Positions 27,795 through 37,755 of a stretch of 64,000 bases of DNA are shown here, in pieces. The notes under the pieces were generated by a model. That model saw only the letters and a program-made list of their open reading frames with translations. It did not search any database and was not told the DNA's origin. Made by a program: the position numbers and the translations under genes. Within the stretch, counting starts at the first letter, position 1. Each line of letters begins with the position of its first letter. Location: contig NZ_CP015102.1 in NCBI RefSeq assembly GCF_002214485.1, positions 1,302,001 through 1,366,000 on the forward strand, in the 5' to 3' direction. The DNA is from Thermococcus pacificus. GTDB taxonomy: Archaea; Methanobacteriota_B; Thermococci; Thermococcales; Thermococcaceae.

Positions 27795-29945
27795 ATGATC
27801 AGGCCCGTGCCGGTGAAAACCTCAATGTATTTGATAAACAGGTTCCTAGACGCGGAGTATGGCGATTTTGGATTCGTCATTGAGGATATGAAGCTGTTCC
27901 CCAACGGAAAGTATATTGCGGTTCTGGTAAGGCTGGATGACGACTCAAGGTTCATCCACGTTTTTGGGACGGGGGGACAGCCAGTTGGGGGATGGGAAAA
28001 GGGACTCCCTGTACCCTGTGCTGATGAGGCGATAATGCTCCCCGGTGAGGAAAAACTTGCCGTCTTTACGAAATGCGGGACGGGTGAGGTCAGAATATAC
28101 CCAGTTCAGTCAGCCGATCCGGAATCTGAGGTGTTACCAGTAAATTTTACCAGACTACCCTTCTACGTCAGCTTCACCCCTCGCGAGAGGTTGGTGGTGT
28201 TCTGTGATTACAAGGTTGAGTACTTTGCGCCCGGGGAGGTTGAGGTTATTAAGATTCCAACGCCGCAGGACGGGTTCGCTTATATCCATTCCGTGAAGGA
28301 CACTGACGACTCGCTTTACCTGCTTTACACATTTCGAAAGAATCAAAGGCAGCGCCTGGAGCTGGCGAAGATCCCCCTCCCGATGTTTCCGTACTATTCT
28401 TCGCTGGAATTCTGGGACGGCATTGAGGTCATCTCGAAGTCCAGTATAGTGCCTAGGGGAGGGCGACAGATAGGCGACATATGGTTGAAAGACGGCTCCG
28501 TTATGGCCACCCTCGGCACCAAGGGGGGGAACGAGGTTCACATTGTGGGTTCCGCAGGGGCAAAAACGGTACTGTTGCCTGGGGAGCTGGTATTCCTTTC
28601 GTTCACTTCCAGGGGACTTTTTGTCATAACCGGTGTTTACGGGGGAAACCTGAGGGCAGGGTTCATATCCTTTGATGTCCTCAACACATCCAAAAAGATA
28701 GGGGCGGAAGATTTCCAGGGAGAGGTGGTTCTGGGAAGGTACGTGCCCGGTGTCGTTGATCCTAAGTTCGCGGGGATTTCCAGGGACGGTGAGACGCTTT
28801 ACTTCGGAAGGAGCGGGGGTAAAAGCTCGGGCGGGACCTTTTATTACTTCCTCCGCAGGGAGGTTGACTACCTGTATCTCCTTGAGGCGCCAAAGGTGCA
28901 GAGCGGCGATTTAGAGCCTGAGGGCACCGCTTCCGAAGCACATGGTGGGGGACACCAGAAAGAGGGTCTGGATGAGAATCTTGGAGAGACGGTCCTGATT
29001 TCCCTGCTCAGGAGATTCAAACAGGTCATCATATACGGGCCACCCGGCACGGGTAAGACGCATCTGGCACTAAAAACTGCCAAGAACGCGGAGTTTGTCA
29101 CGTTCCACCAGTCGTACAGCTATGAGGATTTCGTGGAGGGGTTCAGGCCCATTGAAAAGGAGGAAAAAGTCGTATACACAGTCTCCGATGGCGTGTTTAA
29201 GCGCCTCGCCGTGAGGGCAATATACGATTCCCTGCCGGATGGATTCCGAAGACGTGGAGAGAACATGGAGTACGAAGACATGAAGATGGCCGTCCAGGAA
29301 TTCCTGAAAAAGAGACGGGCAGGGGATAAAACCCCCATTGTTCCCAGGAGGGAGTTCTACATAGTAATCGATGAGATCAACCGTGGCAATATAAGCAGAA
29401 TCCTGGGAGAGCTGATAACCCTTCTTGACCCGGATAAGAGGCTGGGTGCCCCTACAGAGGTCATAGTGACCCTTCCCTACTCACGGGAGCTTTTCGCACT
29501 GCCCCCAAACCTGTACATCATTGCCACCATGAACTCGGCCGATAGGAGCATAGCCCTGCTCGATATTGCACTCAGGAGGAGATTCGCATTCGTGGAACTT
29601 TCTCCGGATCCAGAGAAGCTCAGAGACGTGAACGTTGATGGCATAAACTTGGAACACCTCCTGACGAGGATAAACTCAATCATCGAGCAGGAGAAGGGTA
29701 AAGACTACACCCTAGGGCACGGTTACTTTCTCGATATACCCTCCGCAGACGATCCAAGGCAGGCACTCTACATGGTCTTCTACCACAAGGTGCTGCCCCT
29801 CTTCCAAGAGTACTTCTACGGGAACTGGGAGCATCTTAGATCCCTTTATCCGGGCTTCGAGTTCATAGACGAGAGGGGCAGAATAATCTGGATGGACCTC
29901 GATGAGTTCATAGATGCCCTCCGCAGGCTGGTGGGGTCCGAATGA
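27795..29945 (+). CDS. McrB-type AAA+ GTPase with an N-terminal beta-propeller-like region
   Basis: 716 residues. The C-terminal motor has Walker A GPPGTGKT at 415-422, Walker B YIVIDEINR at 522-530, and the McrB-clade motif MNSADRS at 579-585 followed by LLDIALRRRFAF. These define the McrB motor of type IV restriction systems. The first 360 residues lack the usual DUF3578 or EVE reader domains. They show about seven repeats of roughly 45-50 residues with beta-hairpin patterns (FPNGKYIAVLVR, LPGEEKLAVF, TPRERLVVF, DDSLYLLYTF, LKDGSVMATL, TSRGLFVITG, SRDGETLYF), as in a seven-bladed propeller. Start at ATG 27795 after GGTGGTTGTA. It overlaps mcrC by four bases. Confidence 0.85.
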   Translation: MIRPVPVKTSMYLINRFLDAEYGDFGFVIEDMKLFPNGKYIAVLVRLDDDSRFIHVFGTGGQPVGGWEKGLPVPCADEAIMLPGEEKLAVFTKCGTGEVRIYPVQSADPESEVLPVNFTRLPFYVSFTPRERLVVFCDYKVEYFAPGEVEVIKIPTPQDGFAYIHSVKDTDDSLYLLYTFRKNQRQRLELAKIPLPMFPYYSSLEFWDGIEVISKSSIVPRGGRQIGDIWLKDGSVMATLGTKGGNEVHIVGSAGAKTVLLPGELVFLSFTSRGLFVITGVYGGNLRAGFISFDVLNTSKKIGAEDFQGEVVLGRYVPGVVDPKFAGISRDGETLYFGRSGGKSSGGTFYYFLRREVDYLYLLEAPKVQSGDLEPEGTASEAHGGGHQKEGLDENLGETVLISLLRRFKQVIIYGPPGTGKTHLALKTAKNAEFVTFHQSYSYEDFVEGFRPIEKEEKVVYTVSDGVFKRLAVRAIYDSLPDGFRRRGENMEYEDMKMAVQEFLKKRRAGDKTPIVPRREFYIVIDEINRGNISRILGELITLLDPDKRLGAPTEVIVTLPYSRELFALPPNLYIIATMNSADRSIALLDIALRRRFAFVELSPDPEKLRDVNVDGINLEHLLTRINSIIEQEKGKDYTLGHGYFLDIPSADDPRQALYMVFYHKVLPLFQEYFYGNWEHLRSLYPGFEFIDERGRIIWMDLDEFIDALRRLVGSE

Positions 29946-31333
29946 GGGCCGTGACCATCTACGAGTTCCAGAGAAAGTATCTTCAGAGCCTTCACGCGGA
30001 GGGGATAAACGTATCCCCCTCCGAGCTCCAGAGGTTTTTTGAGTCCATAAACAGCATTTATGGCCGCGAGGGTGATGTCCTGAGCCTGAGATACGACGTC
30101 AGCAGGGGCGACTATTACATCCAGGCACATGGCAGCGTGGGTTTCGCATACTATCTCAGAGACGAGCCGTTCATGATACAGGTTCTTCCAAAGCCGTACA
30201 GAAACGACCCGGATCACAGGCGTTCCATGAAGTTCTTTCTCAGCCTTCTGAACCTGAGCGGCAACCTGGGCATGAGCCAACGCGATATAGAGCGCGCGGT
30301 CTCGGCATACAGGGGAGAGGACGAGCTGATCCATGAGATGTTCTTTTATCTCTACACTTCCCAACTTGGGCGGAAAATATTCCACGGGATGTATCGGGAG
30401 TACAGCGAGGTGGAAGAGAACTCCAAGACCATTCGGGGGAGGGTTCTCCTCTCACGGTTGATACGAAAGACACCGGGAAGTCTGGATATTCCAATTAGGC
30501 ACACGGTTCTGGGGATTGATAACCCCCTAAACAGGGTGCTGAAAGCCGCACTTGAGGTGGTGGCTGAGAACTCGAGCTGGGAAGGGGTTAGAAGGGAAGC
30601 CAGTGCCCTTCTGGAATACTTTAGGGAAGTTGGCAGGCTTAAGGACGATGACCCGGGCAGGGTGTCTTTTAATTCCCTCAATGAAAGGTTCAGGCCCGTG
30701 TACACCCTTGCGATGATAGTTCTCGAAGGTTTCGGCAGGGGACAACAGAGGGGCCTCGTTCAGCACGGGATTTTTATGGATATGGCACACCTCTTCGAAA
30801 CCCTTGTCTATCACACAATAAGAAGGGTCCTCCAAGGGGAGGCCACGGTGTACCGAGACTACAGGCTCCCCCACATCGTCGAGGGCGCTCAAAAAGTGGA
30901 AGCAAAACTGGGTGCCGTCTTTACCTTTGGCCCACCTCTCCCCGACATACTGGTTGCGACGGACTACGGAAAGTGCGTGATCGAGGTTAAGTACCGCAGC
31001 CTACTCGTGAAAATGATGGGGCAGTGGAGGAGAAAACTGGTGAGAACAAGCGAGGAGCTCTACCAGATATATTCATATTCCCGCCTTGCAGGTGGCAGTG
31101 CCGCCGTCGTGTACCCCCGCCTTGAGGGAGTCTACAATTACTGGATCCCTGACATGTTCGGGCCGGAGGAGAACATTCTCAGTTTCTTTGATGGGACTCC
31201 GTTCGGTCTTTTCGGATACGAGCTGTCCAGGGTGGGAAGGGAGGTCTTCATCACCAGGAATGGAGTCGTTCTCAGGGAGGGTGTTGCCAGGAACCTGCGG
31301 GAACATCTACTGTCCCTGTGTATGGGCAAATGA
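29942..31333 (+). CDS. mcrC: McrC-type nuclease subunit
   Basis: 463 residues. An N-terminal alpha/beta region with FAYYLRDEPFMIQVLPKPYR binds the McrB ring in known complexes. The helical middle contains MDMAHLFETLVYHTIRRVL. The PD-(D/E)xK nuclease core is visible as PDILVAT (334-340), VIEVKY (346-351) and the QIYSYS helix near 375. All predicted catalytic residues (D335, E348, K350) are present, so the nuclease looks active. Together with the upstream gene it forms a two-gene restriction system; no methyltransferase is adjacent, consistent with type IV. Confidence 0.9.
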   Translation: MRAVTIYEFQRKYLQSLHAEGINVSPSELQRFFESINSIYGREGDVLSLRYDVSRGDYYIQAHGSVGFAYYLRDEPFMIQVLPKPYRNDPDHRRSMKFFLSLLNLSGNLGMSQRDIERAVSAYRGEDELIHEMFFYLYTSQLGRKIFHGMYREYSEVEENSKTIRGRVLLSRLIRKTPGSLDIPIRHTVLGIDNPLNRVLKAALEVVAENSSWEGVRREASALLEYFREVGRLKDDDPGRVSFNSLNERFRPVYTLAMIVLEGFGRGQQRGLVQHGIFMDMAHLFETLVYHTIRRVLQGEATVYRDYRLPHIVEGAQKVEAKLGAVFTFGPPLPDILVATDYGKCVIEVKYRSLLVKMMGQWRRKLVRTSEELYQIYSYSRLAGGSAAVVYPRLEGVYNYWIPDMFGPEENILSFFDGTPFGLFGYELSRVGREVFITRNGVVLREGVARNLREHLLSLCMGK

Positions 31334-31394
31334 GCACGGCGCACATTTTAAAAAGCCCCCCGCTTAGATGCCCCTAAAAAAGAAGGTGATGCTC

Positions 31395-32201
31395 ATGCCC
31401 ATATTCGAGACCCAGGAGGAGACCCCGAAAATCAGGGAGCGCCTCCACCGCGTCGGGATAACCAACCTCAGAACGGTCGCCAAGATAAACTGGAAGGGGA
31501 AGGTCTACACCTTCCTGCCCATCTTTGAGATAACTATCGACGTCCCCGAGGAGAAGAAGGGAATCCACATGAGCAGGCTCGTGGAGAGCATAACGGAGGC
31601 CATGAGCGAGGCCGTTGAAGAGGAGGTCCTAGAGGCCCACACCTCTCTTGAAGAGCTTGGAAAGTGCATAATCAAGCGCCTCGAGGGAAAGCACCCGCAC
31701 AAAAGGGCAGAGGTCTGGATAAAGACCCAGCTCGTAATACCGCGCGAGACTCCTGCGAGCAAGAGGCTCTCTTATGAACCATACGACGTCGAGGTTGGTG
31801 TCATAAAGAACTACGACGGCTCCTTCGAGAAGGTCCTTCGCGTCAAGGTCATCGGAAACACCGCCTGCCCACACGCGATGGCCAACAACAACGGGAAGAC
31901 CCACATCCAGCGCGCCGTTGGGGAGCTGGAAGTTAGGGCTCCCTTCAACGAGGAGATACCGCTCGAGGACATGATAGACGTCGTTGAAAGCTCCTTCAGC
32001 CACCCGACCTACACCCTGCTCAAGACCGTCGACGAGAACGCCGTCGTTCAGGGCATGCACGCCAACCCCAAGTTCGTCGAGGACGTGGCCAGGGAGGTGT
32101 TCTCCAAGGCCAAGGAGCGCTTCAAAGGCAAAATCCACGTGCGCGTAATCAGCAACGAGAGCATCCACAAGCACGATGTGATAGCGGAGACCTGGAGCTG
32201 A
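31395..32201 (+). CDS. mptA: GTP cyclohydrolase IV (MptA/FolE2 family)
   Basis: 268 residues. It converts GTP to 7,8-dihydroneopterin 2',3'-cyclic phosphate, the first step of archaeal pterin synthesis. Seen are [33 protein letters not shown], the Cys-containing [23 protein letters not shown], and [13 protein letters not shown]. Start at ATG 31395 after AAGGTGATGCTC; an earlier in-frame ATG at 31368 falls at the expected transcript start of the TATA box ATTTTAAAAAG (about 31345). Confidence 0.93.
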   Translation: MPIFETQEETPKIRERLHRVGITNLRTVAKINWKGKVYTFLPIFEITIDVPEEKKGIHMSRLVESITEAMSEAVEEEVLEAHTSLEELGKCIIKRLEGKHPHKRAEVWIKTQLVIPRETPASKRLSYEPYDVEVGVIKNYDGSFEKVLRVKVIGNTACPHAMANNNGKTHIQRAVGELEVRAPFNEEIPLEDMIDVVESSFSHPTYTLLKTVDENAVVQGMHANPKFVEDVAREVFSKAKERFKGKIHVRVISNESIHKHDVIAETWS

Positions 32202-32218
32202 GGAACTCGGTGACGGGT

Positions 32219-33295
32219 ATGAAGCTCGTCCACGACCCCATACACGGCCACATCGAGCTGGACGACTTCGCGGTTAGGCTGGTGGATACGCCGGAGTTTC
32301 AGAGACTGAGGAGGATAACCCAGCTCGGTTTGGTCTACCTCGCCTACCCCTCTGCCAGACACACCCGGTTCGAGCACTCCCTGGGGGCGTTTCACCTGGC
32401 GAGGAGGATACGCGAGCACAACCCGGATATCGAGGAGGGGGCCGTTTATGCGGCCCTGCTCCACGACCTTGGCCACTATCCATTTTCCCACACCCTTGAG
32501 GCCCTCTATCCAAGGCACGAGGAGGGCACACGCTGGATAATAAAGAATGGGGAGGTCGGGGACGTTATACGGGAGCGTTATTCCCTCCGCGAGTTCTTCG
32601 AACTCCTAAAACACCCCCTCGTCAGCGGCGACATCGATGCCGACAGGATGGACTACCTCGTGAGAGATGCGTACTACACCGGCATTGCCTTTGGCCTCGT
32701 TGACCTTGACAGGCTCATCAGAAACCTCCGCTGGGATGGAGAAAAGCTCGTCGTTGGCGAGAAGGGGACAATGGCTGCCCAGAACCTCCTCCTTGCGAGG
32801 AGCATGATGTATCCAGCCGTTTACCAGCACCACACCTCGAAGATAGCCGGCGCGATGCTCGTTAAGGCAGTAGAACTCGAGGGAATTTCCTACGAAGAAA
32901 TCCGGACAATGGACGAAATCGACTTGGTCTCCAGACTTAGAACGAGCAAAAAGCCGGAGGTCAGGGAGCTGATGAAGGCGATAGACAGCAGGAAGCTCTA
33001 CAAGCGCGTCGTTTACACGAACGAAGACCCCGGAGCGGATGCGGTGAGCGAACTAAAGAGGGAGCTCGAAGCGGAGTTCAGCCACCTCGCAATAGTTGAT
33101 TACTCCCCAAAGCCGAAGTTCGAGGAGAGAAACGCCTTCGTGGAGACGGAAGAGGGGCTTAAGAGGCTCAGCGATGTTTCACCGCTCGTCCGTTCGCTGG
33201 TTGAACTCAAGGACACCCACTGGCACTGGGGAGTTTACGCCAGAGAGGACGTGAGGGAGAGAGTATTGCGGGCAGTGAACAAGCTGTTATCTTGA
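32219..33295 (+). CDS. HD-domain phosphohydrolase (dNTPase-like)
   Basis: 358 residues. The HD site includes ARHTRFEHSLGAFHLARRI, ALLHDLGHYPFSHTLE and DIDADRMDYLVRDAYYTG, the arrangement seen in SAMHD1-like dNTP triphosphohydrolases. The N-terminal KLVHDPIHGHIELD is also characteristic. A nucleotide substrate is inferred from the family. ATG 32219 is preferred over GTG 32210, since GGTGACGG lies in between. It follows mptA by 17 bases. Confidence 0.85.
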   Translation: MKLVHDPIHGHIELDDFAVRLVDTPEFQRLRRITQLGLVYLAYPSARHTRFEHSLGAFHLARRIREHNPDIEEGAVYAALLHDLGHYPFSHTLEALYPRHEEGTRWIIKNGEVGDVIRERYSLREFFELLKHPLVSGDIDADRMDYLVRDAYYTGIAFGLVDLDRLIRNLRWDGEKLVVGEKGTMAAQNLLLARSMMYPAVYQHHTSKIAGAMLVKAVELEGISYEEIRTMDEIDLVSRLRTSKKPEVRELMKAIDSRKLYKRVVYTNEDPGADAVSELKRELEAEFSHLAIVDYSPKPKFEERNAFVETEEGLKRLSDVSPLVRSLVELKDTHWHWGVYAREDVRERVLRAVNKLLS

Positions 33296-33361
33296 AGAAG
33301 TCCACGCCGCCATCCCCAATCACATCCAAAACCCTTAAGTAGTTTGAACGCACTCCCTCAA

Positions 33362-33391
33362 TCCCGGTTCTCAACCGGGAAAAGCTTTATA
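33362..33391 (+). promoter_or_regulatory. aEF-2 promoter with adjoining palindrome
   Basis: A TATA element CTTTATAACC lies at about 33384-33393. Directly upstream is a perfect inverted repeat TCCCGGTT-CTC-AACCGGGA at 33362-33380. A palindrome against the BRE is well placed for a regulator, and the gene is highly expressed, but no regulator can be named. Confidence 0.55.
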
Positions 33392-33443
33392 ACCGAACTT
33401 TTTAAGTTAAGCCGACAAGCTCATCAGAGGATGGTGGTGTATT

Positions 33444-35642
33444 ATGGGAAGAAGGGAAGAGATGATTGCGAAGATTAAGGAGCTCATGACCCAGCCCGAG
33501 AGGATCAGGAACATGGGTATTGCCGCTCACATTGACCACGGTAAGACGACTCTGAGCGACAACCTGCTCGCTGGAGCGGGAATGATAAGTGAAGAACTCG
33601 CCGGAAAGCAGCTCGTCCTCGACTTCGATGAGCAGGAGCAGGCGAGGGGTATTACCATCAACGCGGCCAACGTCTCGATGGTTCACAACTACGAGGGGAA
33701 CGACTACCTCATCAACCTGATTGATACTCCAGGTCACGTCGACTTCGGTGGTGACGTTACCAGGGCCATGCGTGCCATAGACGGTGCGATTATCGTTGTC
33801 GACGCCGTCGAGGGCGTCATGCCCCAGACCGAGACCGTTCTCAGGCAGGCCCTAAGGGAGTACGTCAAGCCGGTTCTCTTCATCAACAAGGTCGACAGGC
33901 TCATCAAGGAGCTCAAGCTCGGCCCGAACGACATCCTCCAGAGGTTCGCCAAGATCATCACCGACGTCAACAGGCTCATCAAGAAGTACGCCCCGGACGA
34001 GTTCAAGAACCAGTGGATGGTCAAGGTCGAGGACGGTAGCGTCGCCTTTGGTAGCGCCTACTACAACTGGGCCCTCAGCGTCCCGTACATGAAGAAGACC
34101 GGCGTTTCCTTTAAGGACATCGTCGAGCTTACCAACAGCGGCGACCTCAAGACCCTCAGGCAGAAGGCCCCGCTCCACGTTGTGGTTCTCGATATGGTCG
34201 TCAAGCACCTTCCGAACCCGCTTGAGGCCCAGAAGTACAGGATTCCGCACCTCTGGAGGGGCGACGTCAACAGCGACGTCGGCCAGGCCATGCTCAAGTG
34301 CGACCCGAAGGGACCGATGACGATGGTTGTCACCAAGATCATCCTCGACAAGCACGCCGGTGAGGTCTCAACCGGCCGTGTCTGGAGCGGTACCGTCAAG
34401 ACCGGACAGGAGGTTTACCTCATCAACGCCAAGAGGAAGTCCAGGATCCAGCAGGTCGGTATCTACATGGGTCCTGAGAGGGTCAACATGGAGGCCGTCC
34501 CGGCTGGAAACATCGTCGCGGTAACCGGTCTCCGCGATGCCATGGCCGGTGAGACCGTCTCGACCGAGCAGATTGAGCCGTTCGAGGCCCTCCACTACGC
34601 AAGCGAGCCGGTCGTTACCGTTGCCATCGAGGCCAAGAACGTCAAGGACCTTCCGAAGCTCATCGAGGCCCTCCGCCAGCTCGCCAAGGAGGACCCAACC
34701 CTGCACGTCAAGATCGACGAGGAGACCGGCCAGCACCTCCTCAGCGGTATGGGTGAGCTCCACCTTGAGGTCAAGCTCGTCAAGCTCAAGGAGGACTGGA
34801 AGCTCGACGTCGAGGTCAGTCCGCCGATCGTCGTCTACCGCGAGAGCGTCAGCAAGGTCAGCCCGATAGTCGAGGGCAAGTCGCCCAACAAGCACAACAG
34901 GTTCTACATAACCGTCGAGCCGCTCCCGGACGAGATCTACCAGGCCATCCGTGAGGGTGAGATACCGGAGGGCAGGCCGAAGGACCCGAAGGCGGTCGCC
35001 AAGAAGCTTGCCGAGCTCGGCATGGACTACGAGGTTGCCAAGGGCATAGTCGACGTATACCAGGGCAACATCTTCCTCGACAACACCAAGGGTATCCAGT
35101 ACCTCAACGAGGTCATGGACCTCCTCGTTGACGGTTTCCACATGGCTATGGACGAGGGCCCGCTCGCCAAGGAGCCGGTTATGAAGGTCATGGTTCGCCT
35201 CCACGACGCTAAGATCCACGAGGACAACGTCCACCGCGGTCCGGCCCAGATCTACCCGGCCATCAGGACTGCAATCCACTGCGCCATGATGAAGGCCCAG
35301 CCCATCCTCTACGAGCCGTACCAGAAGGTCATCATCAACGTGCCCTACGAGTACATGGGCGCCGTCAGCAGGGAGATCAACCAGAGGCGCGGCCAGCTCA
35401 TAGACATGCGCCAGGAGGGCGAGGTCATGATCATCATCGCCGAGGCGCCGGTCGCCGAGATGTTCGGATTCGCCGGTGCCATCCGTGGAGCGACCAGCGG
35501 AAGGGCCCTCTGGAGCACGGAGCACGCAGGCTTCAAGCGCGTTCCGAACGAGCTGGCCCAGCAGATTATCAGGCAGATACGCCAGAGGAAGGGTCTCGAC
35601 CCGAACCCGCCGAAGGAGCAGGACGTCTGCCCGCAGCAGTGA
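33444..35642 (+). CDS. fusA: Elongation factor 2 (aEF-2)
   Basis: 732 residues. G1 [10 protein letters not shown]3 DTPGHVDF, G4 NKVDRL, followed by the EF-G-like domains. The diphthamide-accepting His is at residue 597 within [11 protein letters not shown]. It drives ribosomal translocation. Codon use is strongly biased, as in the aEF-1A gene, consistent with high expression. ATG 33444 follows GGATGGTGGTGTATT. It shares pathways with pelota and ABCE1 in this window. Confidence 0.98.
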   Translation: MGRREEMIAKIKELMTQPERIRNMGIAAHIDHGKTTLSDNLLAGAGMISEELAGKQLVLDFDEQEQARGITINAANVSMVHNYEGNDYLINLIDTPGHVDFGGDVTRAMRAIDGAIIVVDAVEGVMPQTETVLRQALREYVKPVLFINKVDRLIKELKLGPNDILQRFAKIITDVNRLIKKYAPDEFKNQWMVKVEDGSVAFGSAYYNWALSVPYMKKTGVSFKDIVELTNSGDLKTLRQKAPLHVVVLDMVVKHLPNPLEAQKYRIPHLWRGDVNSDVGQAMLKCDPKGPMTMVVTKIILDKHAGEVSTGRVWSGTVKTGQEVYLINAKRKSRIQQVGIYMGPERVNMEAVPAGNIVAVTGLRDAMAGETVSTEQIEPFEALHYASEPVVTVAIEAKNVKDLPKLIEALRQLAKEDPTLHVKIDEETGQHLLSGMGELHLEVKLVKLKEDWKLDVEVSPPIVVYRESVSKVSPIVEGKSPNKHNRFYITVEPLPDEIYQAIREGEIPEGRPKDPKAVAKKLAELGMDYEVAKGIVDVYQGNIFLDNTKGIQYLNEVMDLLVDGFHMAMDEGPLAKEPVMKVMVRLHDAKIHEDNVHRGPAQIYPAIRTAIHCAMMKAQPILYEPYQKVIINVPYEYMGAVSREINQRRGQLIDMRQEGEVMIIIAEAPVAEMFGFAGAIRGATSGRALWSTEHAGFKRVPNELAQQIIRQIRQRKGLDPNPPKEQDVCPQQ

Positions 35643-35884
35643 GCGGGCTGATTCTTTCTTCTTATGTTCTTGTTCTACAGTTTCTGTACCCTTACCGGTC
35701 TTTGGGCTCCCGGACATTGTTGCATCTTCTCTTCCAGGATTTATGGAGGAATCCCACTCCAAAGGCTCTGTTAGATTTCTTGAATCTTCCCACTGTTTCG
35801 TTTCCGTCTATTGCACACATTTTAACAGGTTTTTGCCGAAAACCCGTGTAGTTAAGTTTTTAAACCCGCTCTGCAAGTTAAGGA

Positions 35885-35945
35885 CGGGACTCATGAGGCC
35901 TCCCCGAGAAACGGCGGGTTTCCCGCCCGAGGGGGCCGAGGTTCG
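35885..35945 (+). ncRNA. Candidate structured RNA between aEF-2 and aEF-1A
   Basis: The 363-bp gap at 35643-36005 has no convincing gene. Within it, a TATA-like GTTTTTAAAC (35856-35865) is followed at the right distance by a GC-rich foldable block. Outer arms GGCC-T-CCCC (35897-35905) and GGGGGCC (35931-35937) enclose an inner stem GGCGGG-TTT-CCCGCC. The internal loop carries GA-rich sides (GAGAAA and GAG), possibly a kink-turn. It ends just before the aEF-1A TATA element (35951-35959). It could be an independent RNA or a leader or termination structure. Confidence 0.35.
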
Positions 35946-36005
35946 AAAGATTTAAAAAGCCATCCTACTCAGCCGGAGTAGACCAAAGTTTGGAGGTGTT
36001 TGGAA

Positions 36006-37292
36006 ATGGCTAAGGAGAAGCCACACATTAACATTGTCTTTATCGGACACGTCGACCACGGTAAGAGTACCACCGTCGGAAGGCTCCTGTTCGACAGCCA
36101 GAACATCCCGGAGAACATCATCCAGAAGTTCGAGCAGATGGGTGAGAAGGGTAAGTCCTTCAAGTTCGCCTGGGTCATGGACAGGCTCAAGGAAGAGAGG
36201 GAGAGGGGTATCACCATTGACGTCGCCCACACCAAGTTCGAGACCCCGCACAGGTACATCACCATCATTGACGCTCCGGGCCACAGGGACTTCGTTAAGA
36301 ACATGATCACCGGTGCCAGCCAGGCCGACGCTGCAGTCCTCGTCGTCGCCGCCACCGACGGTATCATGCCGCAGACCAAGGAGCACGCCTTCCTCGCCAA
36401 GACTCTCGGTATCAACCACATAATCGTTAGCGTCAACAAGATGGACATGGTCAACTACGACCAGAAGAAGTTCGAACAGGTCGCCAACCAGGTCAAGAAG
36501 CTCCTCCAGATGCTCGGCTACAAGGACGTTCTGATCATCCCGACCAGCGCTTGGGAGGGCGACAACATCGTCAAGAAGAGCGACAAGATGCCCTGGTACA
36601 ACGGCCCGACCCTCTTCGAGGCCCTCGACCAGATACCGGAGCCGCCGAAGCCGGTCGACAAGCCGCTCCGCATCCCGATCCAGGACGTCTACTCAATTAA
36701 GGGTGTCGGTACCGTTCCGGTTGGCCGTGTCGAGACCGGCAGGCTCAGGGTCGGTGACGTCGTCATCTTCGAGCCGGCCAGCACGATCTTCCACAAGCCG
36801 ATCCAGGGTGAGGTTAAGAGCATCGAGATGCACCACGAGCCGATGCAGGAAGCCCTTCCGGGTGACAACATCGGTTTCAACGTCCGTGGCGTTGGTAAGA
36901 ACGACATAAAGCGCGGTGACGTTGCCGGACACACCACCAACCCGCCGACCGTCGTCAGGCCGAAGGACACCTTCAAGGCCCAGATCATCGTCCTCAACCA
37001 CCCGACCGCTATCACCGTCGGCTACACCCCGGTCCTCCACGCGCACACCCTCCAGGTCGCCGTCAGGTTCGAGCAGCTCCTTGCCAAGCTCGACCCGAGA
37101 ACCGGCAACATCGTCGAGGAGAACCCGCAGTTCATCAAGACCGGTGACTCAGCAATCGTCGTCCTCAGGCCGACCAAGCCGATGGTCATCGAGCCGGTCA
37201 AGGAGATCCCGCAGATGGGCAGGTTCGCCATCCGTGACATGGGCCAGACCGTCGCTGCCGGTATGGTCATATCCATCCAGAAGGGCGAGTGA
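36006..37292 (+). CDS. tuf: Elongation factor 1-alpha (aEF-1A)
   Basis: 428 residues. G1 GHVDHGKST, the switch I region [13 protein letters not shown]3 DAPGHRDF, G4 NKMDM, then two beta-barrels. It delivers aminoacyl-tRNA to the ribosome and also carries pelota to stalled ribosomes. Start at ATG 36006, after GGAGGTGTTTGGAA; an upstream TTG at 36000 lies in the spacer. TATA box TTTAAAAAG at about 35951. It is followed by rpsJ. Confidence 0.98.
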   Translation: MAKEKPHINIVFIGHVDHGKSTTVGRLLFDSQNIPENIIQKFEQMGEKGKSFKFAWVMDRLKEERERGITIDVAHTKFETPHRYITIIDAPGHRDFVKNMITGASQADAAVLVVAATDGIMPQTKEHAFLAKTLGINHIIVSVNKMDMVNYDQKKFEQVANQVKKLLQMLGYKDVLIIPTSAWEGDNIVKKSDKMPWYNGPTLFEALDQIPEPPKPVDKPLRIPIQDVYSIKGVGTVPVGRVETGRLRVGDVVIFEPASTIFHKPIQGEVKSIEMHHEPMQEALPGDNIGFNVRGVGKNDIKRGDVAGHTTNPPTVVRPKDTFKAQIIVLNHPTAITVGYTPVLHAHTLQVAVRFEQLLAKLDPRTGNIVEENPQFIKTGDSAIVVLRPTKPMVIEPVKEIPQMGRFAIRDMGQTVAAGMVISIQKGE

Positions 37293-37343
37293 AGCCCTTC
37301 TCTGACCTTTCCTTTACTTCCTGGAAATTTAGGAGGGACGGAA

Positions 37344-37652
37344 ATGCAGAAGGCAAGGATTAAGCTCGCAAGCACGGACATTAAGGCCCTCAACGAGGTC
37401 ACCGACCAGATCAAGCAGATAGCCGAGAGGACCGGCGTCAGGATGAGCGGTCCGATACCGCTCCCGACCAAGAGGATCAGGATCACCACCAGAAAGAGCC
37501 CGGACGGAGAGGGCACCGCCACCTTCGACAGGTTTGAGCTTCGCGTTCACAAGAGGCTGGTCGATATTGAGGCCGACGAAAGGGCCATGCGCCAGATCAT
37601 GCGCATCCGCGTCCCTGAGGACGTCACCATCGAGATCGAGCTCATCTCCTGA
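37344..37652 (+). CDS. rpsJ: Ribosomal protein S10
   Basis: 102 residues. [24 protein letters not shown], the loop [23 protein letters not shown], and [13 protein letters not shown] are typical archaeal S10. It sits in the head of the small subunit. It lies 51 bases after aEF-1A, the classical tuf-rpsJ arrangement, with GGAGGGACGGAA before its ATG. Confidence 0.96.
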   Translation: MQKARIKLASTDIKALNEVTDQIKQIAERTGVRMSGPIPLPTKRIRITTRKSPDGEGTATFDRFELRVHKRLVDIEADERAMRQIMRIRVPEDVTIEIELIS

Positions 37653-37668
37653 TTCCTCTCATTTATGC

Positions 37669-37755
37669 GCCGGGGTAGCCTAGCCTGGGAAGGCGCGGGC
37701 CTGGAGAGTCCGTGGGCGTTAGCCCGCCAGGGTTCAAATCCCTGCCCCGGCGCCA
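37669..37755 (+). tRNA. tRNA-Ser (GGA)
   Basis: A cloverleaf with acceptor GCCGGGG/CCCCGGC, T8, anticodon stem CGGGC/GTCCG with loop CTGGAGA (anticodon GGA), a long GC-rich variable arm typical of class II tRNA, and GGTTCAAATCC in the T arm. Discriminator is G and CCA is encoded. No intron. It begins 16 bases after rpsJ. Confidence 0.95.

Noticed and set aside
34368-35762. A 464-codon open frame antisense to aEF-2
   Set aside because: It mirrors the biased codon use of aEF-2, has Leu/Val/Asp-rich low-complexity sequence and no ribosome-binding site. It is a shadow of the real gene.
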